Shown here: positions 7,231 to 15,080 of the stretch, in pieces
How the letters are laid out: each line of letters opens with the position of its first letter
How positions within the stretch are numbered: the stretch's first letter is position 1
NCBI GenBank assembly: GCA_964012725.1
Contig: CAXGTL010000015.1
Coordinates: 1-24,397 of the forward strand
DNA from: CAXGTL01 sp964012725
GTDB taxonomy: Archaea; Nanobdellota; Nanobdellia; Woesearchaeales; CAXGTL01
Reading direction: 5' to 3'
Length of the DNA: 24,397 bases
The notes under the pieces: model-generated
Told to the model about the DNA's origin: nothing
Seen by the model: the letters and a program-made list of their open reading frames with translations, nothing else
The model's database searches: none
Position numbers and translations under genes: made by a program

Positions 7231-9102
7231 TTAAGAATTCAATTTATTTAAATTTTTTATATTTTCTATAAATCTAATTAATCTATCTTTATCTTTATAT
7301 CCTAATTTTATTGCATTGTTAAATGCTTTTACTGTGTTATTGATATCATTTTTTTTAATAAAAGCAAAACCCATATTATAATGTGTTCTTGGGTTTAATG
7401 GATGTAATAATAATGATCTATTTAATGTTTTTATTGATTCATCATATTTTCCAAGTTTTTCATAAACTGCTCCTAAGTTAGTTAATGCATTTATATTATT
7501 TTTATTTAATTTTAAACCTGTTTCAATAAATTCTGCAGATTTTTGATAATTTTGTAGTTTAGAATGTACAACACCTAATAAAAAGTAAGTTTCAGCATAA
7601 TTTTTATTTATTTTTAATGTTTTATTTAAAATTTCTAAAGCTTTATCATATTCTTTTAGTTCTGTATAAACAACTCCTAAGATTTGGTGTGCTTCTAAAA
7701 AATTTTCATTTAATTCAACTGCTTTTAATAAATTTTGTTTTGCTAATTCTAAAAAATCTTCAGATCTATAAATTTGAGCAAGTTCATAAAAAACTTTTGC
7801 ATTGTTTGGTTCTTTTAATAATCTTTTTTCACAAAGTTCCCTATACTTTTCTATTTTTTCTTTTTTAAATTCTGCACTTTTTTCTTTTTCTTCACTAAAA
7901 TTGTTAATAAATATTTTTTTACCCTCTACTTTTCCATTAATTTTTTTAATTGATTTATCAACAAGTTCATAAATTTCTCCATTAAATTGTATGTTTTGAT
8001 TATTTTTAAACAACCTTATTTTTTTTGTTAATGATGCTCCCAAATAATTATTGTTGTTTTCATAATAAAAATTTTCTTGAGAAAAATTGTTTGTAAATTT
8101 TTTAGTAATTAAAGAATATCCTATTATTTCATTTTCTTGGTTAATTAATTGTTTTATTTTCAATGCTTCATTTTCTGATAATGTTTCGTCAGCATCTAAA
8201 AATAAAACCCAATCACTTTTTGAATATTTTAATGATTTGTTTCTAGCGTCGCTGAAATTTTCATTCCACTTAAAATCATACACTTCTGCTCCATACTTTT
8301 TTGCAATTTCTTTTGTTTTGTCTTTTGAACCAGTGTCTATAATTATTATTTCATCAACTATTTTTTGTACACTTTCTAAACAATTTTGTAAAAATTTTTC
8401 TTCATTTTTTGTAATCATACACAAACTTAGTGTAGTAAACAACAACTTAAAATTATCTAATTTTATATTGTTTAATATTTTATTTGTTTTTAGTTCAAGT
8501 AAATTTATTTCATTATTTGTTTTTTTATCCTGTAAAAAATTAGTTCCTTTTAAATTATTTATTGCTGTTTTATAATATTTTTTTATTGTTTGTAATGTTT
8601 TGTCATTTGGTTTTTCATAAGAATAATAAAAATGGTTTATATCTTTATTAATTTTTAATTCAATTATTGATTTTGATTCAGCAAGATTTAATTCTAATTC
8701 TTTTTCAGAAAGTTTTTCCAGGTCTACTTTTTCTCTTGAACAACTTCCCACTATAAAATTGTTATCACTTAGTTCTTTTATTTTATCCCAAGTCATAAAT
8801 TCAGAATCTTTTTCAATTAAATTTGGATTGATAAATATACATGCATTCATTCCAAGTTCTTTAATTATTGGGTATGCATTTTCATAAACTCCTGCTCTTC
8901 CTTTATCAAAAATAATTATAACTGGTTTTTGTGGAAGTTGTGTGTTTTTTGTTACATGTTCATGAAGATCGTTTAAGTTTATTGTTTTGAAATTATTTTT
9001 TTTTAAGAAGTTCATTTGTTTTTTAAAAACTTCAATAGAAATTTCATTTTGATTTTTAGGATTATTACAAACTTCATGATATCTTAGAATTGGAATGTTC
9101 AT
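7231..9102 (-). CDS. Fusion: degenerate polysaccharide-deacetylase domain, GT2 glycosyltransferase, TPR repeats
   Basis: 623 aa. Residues about 1-185 resemble a NodB-type deacetylase (start IPILRYHEV, then VIIIFDKGRAG at 62-71). The metal-binding motifs are lost: the usual FDDG is FDKG (65-68), the usual HTxxH region reads SCSREK (120-125), and the RPPYG region reads FYYSYEKP. Residues about 222-400 are a GT-A family 2 glycosyltransferase: LSLCMITKNEE (225-235), IIIIDTGSKDKT, and the nucleotide-sugar/metal DAD at 303-305. From about 430 to 615 there are TPR repeats (AKVFYELAQIY, AETYFLLGVVH, NALTNLGAVYEKLGKYDES, RTHYNMGFAF). No membrane segment is seen, so it is probably cytosolic at the inner face. 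A role in surface glycan or S-layer glycosylation is inferred. Shine-Dalgarno GTGAGGA at 9117-9111. Confidence 0.83.
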   Translation of the reverse strand: MNIPILRYHEVCNNPKNQNEISIEVFKKQMNFLKKNNFKTINLNDLHEHVTKNTQLPQKPVIIIFDKGRAGVYENAYPIIKELGMNACIFINPNLIEKDSEFMTWDKIKELSDNNFIVGSCSREKVDLEKLSEKELELNLAESKSIIELKINKDINHFYYSYEKPNDKTLQTIKKYYKTAINNLKGTNFLQDKKTNNEINLLELKTNKILNNIKLDNFKLLFTTLSLCMITKNEEKFLQNCLESVQKIVDEIIIIDTGSKDKTKEIAKKYGAEVYDFKWNENFSDARNKSLKYSKSDWVLFLDADETLSENEALKIKQLINQENEIIGYSLITKKFTNNFSQENFYYENNNNYLGASLTKKIRLFKNNQNIQFNGEIYELVDKSIKKINGKVEGKKIFINNFSEEKEKSAEFKKEKIEKYRELCEKRLLKEPNNAKVFYELAQIYRSEDFLELAKQNLLKAVELNENFLEAHQILGVVYTELKEYDKALEILNKTLKINKNYAETYFLLGVVHSKLQNYQKSAEFIETGLKLNKNNINALTNLGAVYEKLGKYDESIKTLNRSLLLHPLNPRTHYNMGFAFIKKNDINNTVKAFNNAIKLGYKDKDRLIRFIENIKNLNKLNS

Positions 9103-9160
9103 TTATGTTATCCTCACTCTTTTTATTACTATTTGTTGCTATATTCTTTTTATTTATTGT

Positions 9161-9328
9161 TTACTTTTTTTTCTGCCAATTATAACTTCGTAATCTTTTA
9201 CTTTTACCATATCCACATTGGCTACATCTTTTTTTTCTAATATGATAAGCATGTTTACCACACCTTTTACATCTAATGTGTGATTTTTTTCCAGATTTTT
9301 TACCCATTGAGGGAGTTCCTTTTGTCAT
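9161..9328 (-). CDS. rpl37e: Large ribosomal subunit protein eL37
   Basis: A 55-aa gene found by translating the minus strand from the ATG at 9328 to the TAA at 9161. It begins MTKGTPSMGKKSGKKSHIRC and has the eL37 zinc finger C20-x2-C23 and C35-x2-C38, the latter in CSQCGYGKSKRLRSYNW. The family binds 23S rRNA near the exit tunnel. It lies 106 nt downstream of the Lsm gene on the same strand, the Lsm-eL37 pairing common in archaea. Its leader contains a strong hairpin (9347-9374) ending 18 bases before the ATG, and only a weak Shine-Dalgarno (AGGT). It is usually missed because of its length. Confidence 0.95.
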   Translation of the reverse strand: MTKGTPSMGKKSGKKSHIRCKRCGKHAYHIRKKRCSQCGYGKSKRLRSYNWQKKK

Positions 9329-9346
9329 TTTTTTACCTTTTTTATT

Positions 9347-9374
9347 GTGTTACTTTGCGAAGCAAATGTAACAC
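9347..9374 (-). promoter_or_regulatory. Strong hairpin between Lsm and eL37
   Basis: GTGTTAC (9347-9353) pairs with GTAACAC (9368-9374), and inside it TTTGC (9354-9358) pairs with GCAAA (9362-9366), leaving one bulged base and a 3-nt loop: 12 base pairs in 28 nt. On the minus strand it falls just upstream of the eL37 ribosome binding site. It could be a processing site, a stabiliser or a repressor target; the structure is seen, the role is inferred. Confidence 0.5.
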
Positions 9375-9434
9375 TTCTTTTTATTAAATTTTTTGTAAAA
9401 ATTTAAGGGTGTTCAATTAGTCATTATTTTTTAC

Positions 9435-9659
9435 CTATGCCGGTGAAATAAAAATTATTGTATCTCCCCTAATAAATACTACTCCTAATTGTCTTTTAAG
9501 TTCTCCATTTACTCGTTCTTCAGCATTTTCTAGAACTGCATTTATATGGATGTCAAATGCTTTAAGGTTTCCAATAAATTGTTTACCATTTTTTAATTCA
9601 ATTATTACTCTTTTGTCTCTTGCTCGGTTTAGAGCGTCTAAAGGTCTTGAAGTTTCCAT
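9435..9659 (-). CDS. Sm-like archaeal protein (Lsm/SmAP)
   Basis: 74 aa, the size of a single Sm fold. METSRPLDALNRARDKRVII is the usual N-terminal helix and first strand, ELKNGKQFIGNLKAFDIHINAVLENAEE is the Sm1 motif, and LGVVFIRGDTIIFIS is the Sm2 motif (family IRGxxI). Archaeal Lsm proteins form heptameric rings that bind U-rich RNA. A full Shine-Dalgarno AGGAGGG (9674-9668) precedes the ATG, and a TATA box at 9713-9725 predicts a leader of about 33 nt. It heads a minus-strand unit with eL37. It is divergent from eS8 across a 142-bp shared control region. Confidence 0.95.
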   Translation of the reverse strand: METSRPLDALNRARDKRVIIELKNGKQFIGNLKAFDIHINAVLENAEERVNGELKRQLGVVFIRGDTIIFISPA

Positions 9660-9712
9660 TGTTTTTTCCCTCCTAAAATAAAAAAATAATCTAACAAAAG
9701 ATAACTAGCATG

Positions 9713-9725
9713 TCTTTATAAATGT
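9713..9725 (-). promoter_or_regulatory. TATA box of Lsm-eL37
   Basis: Minus-strand ACATTTATAAAGA is centred near 9719. It gives a short leader that contains the strong Shine-Dalgarno at 9674-9668, unlike the leaderless promoter of the divergent eS8 gene. Confidence 0.5.
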
Positions 9726-9767
9726 TACTGAAGATAGTTAAAACATACAAAGCTTAAAAATAGTAAC

Positions 9768-9777
9768 CTTTTTAAAT
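9768..9777 (+). promoter_or_regulatory. TATA box of eS8
   Basis: CTTTTTAAAT is centred about 28 nt before the ATG at 9802. The extended form TAACCTTTTTAAAT recurs exactly in front of the cis-prenyltransferase gene at 15077-15090. A leaderless mRNA is predicted. Confidence 0.55.
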
Positions 9778-9801
9778 GGATGTTTTATTCTATATTGTAA
9801 T

Positions 9802-10179
9802 ATGGCAATTACACAGCATAGATCAAAAAGAAAAGCAAGTGGCGGAAGATATAAAGGTAAGCCTAGAAAGATAAAAGCTTTATTTGGTAGAGCTCCGTCT
9901 TTAACAAAACTTGGTATTACTAAGCTTAGAAAGATAAGAACTCTTGGTGGACATTTAAAGAATAGGCTTGTTGAAGCTGAAACTGTTAATGTTTATGATC
10001 CAAAATCTAAAAAGTATTTTAAAGTAAAAATTAAGAATATTTTAGAAAATCCAGCAAATCCTCATTATGTTCGTAGAAATTTGATGACAAAAGGAACAAT
10101 AATTGAAACAGAAAAAGGAAAAGCAAAGATTACATCTCGTCCTGGACAAGATGGAATTGTAAATGCTATTTTAGTTTGA
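9802..10179 (+). CDS. rps8e: Small ribosomal subunit protein eS8
   Basis: 125 aa, the usual archaeal length. The start HRSKRKASGGRYKGKPRKIK is the eS8 signature, followed by GRAPSLTKLG, LGGHLKNRLV and NPANPHYVRRNLMTKGTIIE, and a C-terminal TSRPGQDGIVNAILV that closely fits the family end. It binds 16S rRNA. It probably has a leaderless start from its own promoter and is followed by two unknown genes on the same strand, the next 54 nt downstream. Confidence 0.95.
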   Translation: MAITQHRSKRKASGGRYKGKPRKIKALFGRAPSLTKLGITKLRKIRTLGGHLKNRLVEAETVNVYDPKSKKYFKVKIKNILENPANPHYVRRNLMTKGTIIETEKGKAKITSRPGQDGIVNAILV

Positions 10180-10233
10180 TTTAATTTCTTTTTAAAAAGG
10201 TTTGATAGATTTTGAAATTATAGGTTAGAAAAG

Positions 10234-10716
10234 ATGTTAAAAACAATAGAAGAAACAATACTAAGATTATATTATCATGAAATGAAAACAAAATCAGGCA
10301 TTGTTGTAGTTGGTGGAAGAAATGATTCTAAAGAAAATGTGTTTGATTCAATTGGGAGATTACTTTTTGATTTTTATCAGGAAAGAGGTTCTGAATTAGA
10401 AACTTTATATTTAGTTGATAATTTAATAGTTGTGACTAAAATTTTTCAAAATGATAAAGATAAATATTATTGTCCAATTTATATACCTAGTGAAAGTGCA
10501 AATGTAAAACATGGTCAAATAAAAATAGAATGGTTTAATGAAGAAAGATATGCTAAGTTTGTTAAAGAATGGGATTTCCCACATGCACCTTTTGAATACT
10601 CTGAACAAATATTTGGTGTTTATTTTAATATTCCTGATTTTAAACATTTAGATATTCAAAAATCATTGTATGAAAGAGATTCTTTTGTTGAATTTTCTAG
10701 GATAAAAAGGTTATAA
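10234..10716 (+). CDS. Unknown conserved-looking soluble protein (160 aa)
   Basis: I do not recognise this family. The protein is soluble and mixed alpha/beta: an N-terminal helix (MLKTIEETILRLYYHEM), a strand and glycine turn (SGIVVVGGRNDSKENV), a helix (SIGRLLFDFYQERG), then strands LETLYLVDNLIVVTKIF and KYYCPIYIP. The C-terminal half is rich in aromatic residues (KEWDFPHAPFEYSEQIFGVYF). No signal peptide, membrane span or metal motif is visible. A purine-rich Shine-Dalgarno (AGGTTAG) precedes the ATG. It is followed after 27 nt by the SWIM-domain gene and the two are likely cotranscribed, so they may work together. Confidence 0.75.
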   Translation: MLKTIEETILRLYYHEMKTKSGIVVVGGRNDSKENVFDSIGRLLFDFYQERGSELETLYLVDNLIVVTKIFQNDKDKYYCPIYIPSESANVKHGQIKIEWFNEERYAKFVKEWDFPHAPFEYSEQIFGVYFNIPDFKHLDIQKSLYERDSFVEFSRIKRL

Positions 10717-10743
10717 ATTTAATGATGGTGAAATATTTTTAAA

Positions 10744-12000
10744 ATGTCAAAAAACAAACTAACAGTTCAATATTTTTATTTTCCTAGTTATTCCAGAAAT
10801 GGTCTTTGGCATAATGTTATGAGATATAGAAATAAAGGAAAAGAAAGACTTCTTTGTACATGTGATGCTTGGTTTTATCAAAAAAAAAAACCAGAACAAA
10901 AAGAATTTAATTGTTCTCATAAATGGAATGTTAGACTTGGTGAAGCAGCTTTATACGAACCTATGTCTGAGATTGATGTTTTAGTTACTATTGTTAAAGA
11001 TTTTCCTTTAAGAATAATAACATTACCTGATGAACAAAGAGTTTATGTAAGGCAAGATATAATTCCTGGCCATAATTTGGATATGACTATGTCTTTTTTG
11101 TATAGAAAAAGATCTGAGTTTGCAGGAAAAACAAAAAAATTAGAAACACATGAGGTAATAAATCCAAATGCTTCAATAATAGATGAAATTATAAAATTAG
11201 GATATAAAAAAATAGGAATCTTTTTTGATCCAACTGCTAAAAATATAAAAATAAGAAGGTCAATTTTAAGAGCACATGGTCCACATTCTATTTCAGATTA
11301 CATGTCAAATTTATTAGGAAATGGAAGAAAATGTTTTGAATTAAGAGATGAAAGAATTACAAGGCATGGAATTATTGATTTAGATACTCATAATATATCA
11401 AATCTTGAATGGATTTTGATGGATAGTGGTGAAAAAAAAGAAAATAAAGATTCAAAACCTGAAACACATACAAGACCGGCTTATGTTAATATTGCAATCA
11501 AAGAGTTACAATCTGAAATTAGTGATTTTTTACTTATAAATAAAATTGCTCTTAGAAATGTACAACATGAATTAATAAAATTATCTAATGTTGGTGGATT
11601 ACCAAAAAGTTATACAAAATTAATAAAGGTTGATGATGTTGTAAATGATTTGTTTGAAGATTGGAGAAGAAAAAGAGGATATAAAGAAGATAAAGAATCA
11701 AGAGAAAGTTATAAAGAAAATTATTTAAAAAGAATTCCAAGAGGGCAGGTTTTTTCTAGACGTGTGGGAAGTGTAAAAAATCCAGGTATTGTTCCAAAAA
11801 ATATTGCTCAAGGTTTTTTTATTAGAAATTTCCTTACATTATGTTATCAACAATTAGGTAAAGAAGTTCCAGATAGAATTTTATATTTGCCAACTCACCT
11901 TCTTAAAAAGATTTATTTAAAATTAACAGAAAGAAAAGTAATGCCTGCAATATTTTCTCAAAGAGCATTAGTTGATTCAGAACTTGCTGTAACAGGATAA
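10744..12000 (+). CDS. SWIM-type zinc-finger protein of unknown function (418 aa)
   Basis: An N-terminal SWIM zinc finger is visible as C38-x-C40 ... C57-x-H59 (LLCTCDAWFYQ ... FNCSHKW). Such fingers bind DNA or protein partners. The rest is a large domain I cannot assign: segments include HEVINPNASIIDEIIKLGYKKIG (split by strands), ILRAHGPHSISDYMSNLLG, ITRHGIIDLDTHN, and a C-terminal helical region (IAQGFFIRNFLTLCYQQLG). A lysine/glutamate-rich linker lies near 240-255. There is no nuclease, helicase or transposase motif that I can see. It follows the 160-aa unknown gene by 27 nt with a GGTGA Shine-Dalgarno, and its stop codon abuts the TATA box of the next gene. Confidence 0.75.
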   Translation: MSKNKLTVQYFYFPSYSRNGLWHNVMRYRNKGKERLLCTCDAWFYQKKKPEQKEFNCSHKWNVRLGEAALYEPMSEIDVLVTIVKDFPLRIITLPDEQRVYVRQDIIPGHNLDMTMSFLYRKRSEFAGKTKKLETHEVINPNASIIDEIIKLGYKKIGIFFDPTAKNIKIRRSILRAHGPHSISDYMSNLLGNGRKCFELRDERITRHGIIDLDTHNISNLEWILMDSGEKKENKDSKPETHTRPAYVNIAIKELQSEISDFLLINKIALRNVQHELIKLSNVGGLPKSYTKLIKVDDVVNDLFEDWRRKRGYKEDKESRESYKENYLKRIPRGQVFSRRVGSVKNPGIVPKNIAQGFFIRNFLTLCYQQLGKEVPDRILYLPTHLLKKIYLKLTERKVMPAIFSQRALVDSELAVTG

Positions 12001-12010
12001 GTTTAAATAA
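12001..12010 (+). promoter_or_regulatory. TATA box of the SprT-like gene
   Basis: GTTTAAATAA begins at the base after the stop codon of the SWIM gene and is centred about 27 nt before the ATG at 12032, predicting a separate leaderless transcript. Confidence 0.5.
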
Positions 12011-12031
12011 TATTATTTATTCCACACATAC

Positions 12032-12739
12032 ATGAACTCAAAATCAATTGCACCAATATTTTACGAACTATTTCCTGATAAAGAATTTCATTATGATTCT
12101 AAGTTAAAGTATTCTGCCAAATTCTCTGATTATAATGCAAATATTAAATTATATAAAAATAATTTGACTATAAATTTATCAAAAAAATGGAAAGGTGTTA
12201 ACAAAGAAATTGTTAAAGGGCTTGTTCAATCACTTCTAATAAGGATGTTTTGTAAGGGTATGAAAAAAGATAAGGTGCATGCAATTAATCATTCTATGAA
12301 TATTGATTTATATAATAATTTTATAAAATCTTTACATTTGTCAATTCCTAAGACTAATATTGATTTTGATCTAAAAAGGTCTTTTGATAGAATTAATAAT
12401 CAATATTTTTATGATCAAATTGAAATACCAAATCTTTGTTGGGGACATTTTTCTAAACGTAAATTTGCAACATATGATTATCAAACAGATACTATAAAAT
12501 TTTCAAAAATATTACAAAATCAAAACATTGAGTTAATTGATTATGTAATGTATCATGAACTTTTGCATAAAAAACTAAAATATAAATCTACAACTAGTAG
12601 AAATGTGTTTCATAGTGCTGAATTTAAAAAAATGGAAAAAGCTTATCCTAATCATGAAGAGCTTGAAATGCAATTAAGAAAGTTAGCATTAAGATTTAGG
12701 AAAAAGAAGCTTTTATTTGGTTTGTTTAAGTATAAATAA
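12032..12739 (+). CDS. SprT-like / YgjP-like zinc metalloprotease
   Basis: 235 aa. The zinc-protease motif HELLH is at 175-179 (YVMYHELLHKK), with a probable third ligand at H194 in FHSAEFKKME. Upstream, RINNQYFYDQIEIPNLCWGHF and TYDYQTDTIKFSKIL are the strands that precede the active-site helix in SprT/WLM-like proteases. The N-terminal about 105 residues are a separate helical region. SprT/Spartan homologues digest DNA-protein crosslinks, while YgjP-like ones are less understood. The present sequence does not decide between them. No signal peptide, so cytosolic. Confidence 0.8.
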   Translation: MNSKSIAPIFYELFPDKEFHYDSKLKYSAKFSDYNANIKLYKNNLTINLSKKWKGVNKEIVKGLVQSLLIRMFCKGMKKDKVHAINHSMNIDLYNNFIKSLHLSIPKTNIDFDLKRSFDRINNQYFYDQIEIPNLCWGHFSKRKFATYDYQTDTIKFSKILQNQNIELIDYVMYHELLHKKLKYKSTTSRNVFHSAEFKKMEKAYPNHEELEMQLRKLALRFRKKKLLFGLFKYK

Positions 12740-12767
12740 GCGTTATGCACATCCCAATTATCGAAAT

Positions 12768-12778
12768 CTTTATATATC
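12768..12778 (+). promoter_or_regulatory. TATA box and Shine-Dalgarno of the histone gene
   Basis: CTTTATATATC (BRE-like CGAAAT just before) predicts transcription from about 12799. The leader contains a strong GGAGGGG at 12807-12813, which fixes the start at 12819 rather than at any upstream in-frame codon. Confidence 0.55.
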
Positions 12779-12818
12779 GGTCTTGTTTTTGTTAGTTCAT
12801 ATAAATGGAGGGGTTTTT

Positions 12819-13028
12819 ATGGCTACAAAAAAATTATTGCCTTTAGCTGCAATGGAAAAAATATTAAAAATGGGTGGAGCTGAAAGAGTTTCAGATAGAG
12901 CAAAAGTTGCATTAAAAAGTACTTTGGAAGATATTGCTGAAGAAATTGCTGTTCAAGCTGTGAAATTAGCACACCATGCTGGAAGAAAAACAGTTAAAGA
13001 CAGAGATATTAAACTAGCATCTAAATAA
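12819..13028 (+). CDS. Archaeal histone (HMf family)
   Basis: 69 aa, exactly one histone fold: LPLAAMEKILKMGGAERVSDRAK (alpha 1 and loop; shortened here to its ends), a long central helix KVALKSTLEDIAEEIAVQAV, then AHHAGRKTVKDRDIKLA with the conserved R-T/K-T DNA-contact loop and the final helix. It wraps DNA as dimers. The reading frame extends upstream to 12717, but the Shine-Dalgarno and the family length place the start at the ATG of MATKK. A small hairpin (TTCAAA/TTTGAA at 13030-13046) follows the stop. Confidence 0.95.
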   Translation: MATKKLLPLAAMEKILKMGGAERVSDRAKVALKSTLEDIAEEIAVQAVKLAHHAGRKTVKDRDIKLASK

Positions 13029-13058
13029 TTTCAAATTAATTTTGAATTAATTAGTTAA

Positions 13059-13070
13059 TTTTATAAAAAG
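13059..13070 (+). promoter_or_regulatory. TATA box of the aIF5A-eL40 operon
   Basis: TTTTATAAAAAG is centred near 13064 and predicts a start near 13091. The leader then carries the Shine-Dalgarno GAGGTG at 13112-13117, eight bases before the ATG. Confidence 0.55.
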
Positions 13071-13125
13071 GTGAGATTTTCCAGTCTTAATAATTAAATA
13101 ATTAAATTTTTGAGGTGATTTTTTA

Positions 13126-13527
13126 ATGGGAGAAACAAAACCAACAAGTGTTGGAGGATTAAAAAAAGGAAATTATGTTGTAGTAGATGGAGTAGCATGT
13201 GTAGTAAGTGATACTCAGGTTTCAAGACCTGGTAAACATGGGCATGCTAAAGTTAGATTAACTGCTGCTGGTATCATAGATGGTAGAAAAAGACAAATTG
13301 TTATGCCTGGTCATGATATGATTGATGTTCCAATTATTGATAAAAGAAATGCTCAAGTATTGAGTATACAAGGCGATACAGTAAATGTGATGGATATGGA
13401 AACATATGAAACATTTGATTTAAAAATTCCAGAATCATTAAAAGAAGATGTTGTTGAAGGATGCAATATCATGTACTGGATTATACTTGATGATAAAGTT
13501 TTAAAACAAGTAACAGGAAATAAATAA
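13126..13527 (+). CDS. Translation factor aIF5A
   Basis: 133 aa with the IF5A signature SRPGKHGHAKVRL; K37 between G and H is the lysine converted to hypusine or deoxyhypusine. The N-terminal SH3-like barrel (GLKKGNYVVVDGVACVV) is followed by a C-terminal OB fold (RNAQVLSIQGDTVNVMDMET). The factor relieves ribosomes stalled on proline-rich stretches. eL40 follows after 10 nt on the same strand. Deoxyhypusine synthase is not in this window. Confidence 0.96.
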   Translation: MGETKPTSVGGLKKGNYVVVDGVACVVSDTQVSRPGKHGHAKVRLTAAGIIDGRKRQIVMPGHDMIDVPIIDKRNAQVLSIQGDTVNVMDMETYETFDLKIPESLKEDVVEGCNIMYWIILDDKVLKQVTGNK

Positions 13528-13537
13528 GGAGATTCAC

Positions 13538-13699
13538 ATGGCAAAATTTAAAGAAGCACAAGCAAGAATGTATAAAAACATATTTGTTTGTAAGGTTTGT
13601 AAAGCTAAAATACGTACACCTAATATGAAGGTAATCCAAGGTAAAGTTAAATGCAGAAAGTGTAAAAGTAAAGCTTTGAGACCTGTTAGGAAGAAATAA
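13538..13699 (+). CDS. rpl40e: Large ribosomal subunit protein eL40
   Basis: A 53-aa gene found by direct translation. It starts MAKFKEAQARMYKNIFVCKV and carries a zinc ribbon C18-x2-C21 ... C39-x2-C42, ending in KSKALRPVRKK. The family is a late-assembling large-subunit protein near the factor-binding site. Shine-Dalgarno AGGAGA at 13527-13532 overlaps the aIF5A stop region, so translation is probably coupled. A C-rich stretch and a terminator follow. Confidence 0.95.
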   Translation: MAKFKEAQARMYKNIFVCKVCKAKIRTPNMKVIQGKVKCRKCKSKALRPVRKK

Positions 13700-13728
13700 A
13701 TAGTCCAACCTTCCAAAATCCACTACCC

Positions 13729-13754
13729 CCCAACCACTGGGAAATAATTTTTTT
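13729..13754 (+). terminator. Hairpin plus T-run after eL40
   Basis: CCCA (13729-13732) pairs with TGGG (13738-13741) around a 5-nt loop, followed by AAATAA and a run of seven T. Just before it is a notable C-rich patch with CCACT repeated around a run of six C (13720-13738). Probable transcript end of aIF5A-eL40. Confidence 0.5.
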
Positions 13755-13815
13755 AATTTATTATTTTATTATAAATCTTTTAGTATAAATATAATAAAAA
13801 AAGAGGAGACAAGAT

Positions 13816-15057
13816 ATGGATATGTCGTTATTATTAAACTTTGATTTTATTTCTATTATTGTACTCATTATTGTATTGATTGTATTTCTTTATAAAAATA
13901 AGAAAAAAATTAAATTATGGAAAATAGCATTTCCTTTTGTTTATATGATTCTATATAGAACAAAGTATGGACTTAAGTTAATGAATAAGATTGCTAATAA
14001 ATACAGAGCTTTTGTTAGGTTTATGGGATTTTGTTTTATTGGAATTGGTTTTTATTATATGGTTTTTGCAATGATCATTATTATTAGGGTAATGGTTAGT
14101 TTTTTTATATCACCTGCAGAAGTTGATACAGGTATGGTATTATTATTGCCTGGAATGAGTTTACCTGGTTTTGGGTTTCTTAGTTTTTGGCACTGGATAA
14201 TTGCAATATTTTTATTAGCAATAATTCATGAAGGAGCTCATGGTATAATGGCAAGAGCTTATAATGTTAAGATTAAAGCAAGTGGGTTTGCATTTTTTTC
14301 ATTATTTGTACCATTACTTCCTGCAGCTTTTGTTGAAATAGATGAAAATCAATTAAAAAAAATGCCTGATTATGTTAATTATTCAATATCTGCTGCTGGT
14401 CCTTTGATGAATATTTTAGTTGCAGTTGTACTTTTGTTAGCACTTCCTTGGGTTAATCCATTAAATCTAAATGGAAACAACTTAGCTCCATATGAAGATT
14501 ATTTTTCAGATGCAAATGGTTTTTCAGTAAATGTTATGGACAATTTACCTGCATATAATGCTAGTCTTAGAAATGGTGCAATAATTAATTCTGTTAATAG
14601 TGAAAAAGTGGATAATTATTTAGATTTTGCTAAAAGAATTCAAGGATTAAAACCTGACGACGAGATTGTTCTTGGAGTTGATAATGGAACTCAACAAATA
14701 AGTCATACAATAGTTGCAATGGAACATCCTGAAATTCCTGATAAAGGATACATTGGAATTGTTGGATTAAGAGATGAACGTGTGATAAAATCTGAACACA
14801 AAGTTTCTGGGAATATATTTTATTGGTTTAAAGGGTTCTTTATTTGGTTTTATTTATTTAATTTTGCAGTTGGTATTGCAAATTTGCTTCCATTAGGAAT
14901 ATTAGATGGTGGAAGGATGTTGAAAACTTTGTTTAATAGTGTGTTTAAAAATAAGAAAAGAGCACAGGAATTATGGATTTGGATTAGTTTCTTGTTCTTA
15001 GCTTTATTATTGGTTGGTATAGTTGCTCATTATTTACAAAGTTGGGGTTTGTTTTGA
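13816..15057 (+). CDS. Site-2-protease family membrane metalloprotease (M50) with PDZ domain
   Basis: 413 aa, multi-spanning. The zinc motif HEGAH is at 138-142 inside a membrane helix, AGPLMN at 194-199 is the usual S2P companion, and the second metal motif is LLPLGILDGGRM with D364. A PDZ-like domain occupies about 235-315 (DNLPAYNASLRNGAIINSVN). Hydrophobic spans lie at the N-terminus, about 68-95, 125-147, 185-212, 340-365 and 385-410. Enzymes of this type cut membrane-anchored regulators or signal peptides within the membrane. Shine-Dalgarno GAGGAG at 13803-13808. All catalytic residues are present, unlike the relative at 21453. Confidence 0.92.
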   Translation: MDMSLLLNFDFISIIVLIIVLIVFLYKNKKKIKLWKIAFPFVYMILYRTKYGLKLMNKIANKYRAFVRFMGFCFIGIGFYYMVFAMIIIIRVMVSFFISPAEVDTGMVLLLPGMSLPGFGFLSFWHWIIAIFLLAIIHEGAHGIMARAYNVKIKASGFAFFSLFVPLLPAAFVEIDENQLKKMPDYVNYSISAAGPLMNILVAVVLLLALPWVNPLNLNGNNLAPYEDYFSDANGFSVNVMDNLPAYNASLRNGAIINSVNSEKVDNYLDFAKRIQGLKPDDEIVLGVDNGTQQISHTIVAMEHPEIPDKGYIGIVGLRDERVIKSEHKVSGNIFYWFKGFFIWFYLFNFAVGIANLLPLGILDGGRMLKTLFNSVFKNKKRAQELWIWISFLFLALLLVGIVAHYLQSWGLF

Positions 15058-15080
15058 TTATATTCTAAAAAATAATAACC

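Noticed and set aside
12717..12818. N-terminal extension of the histone frame
   Set aside because: It overlaps the end of the protease gene and the histone promoter. The Shine-Dalgarno and family length place the start at 12819.
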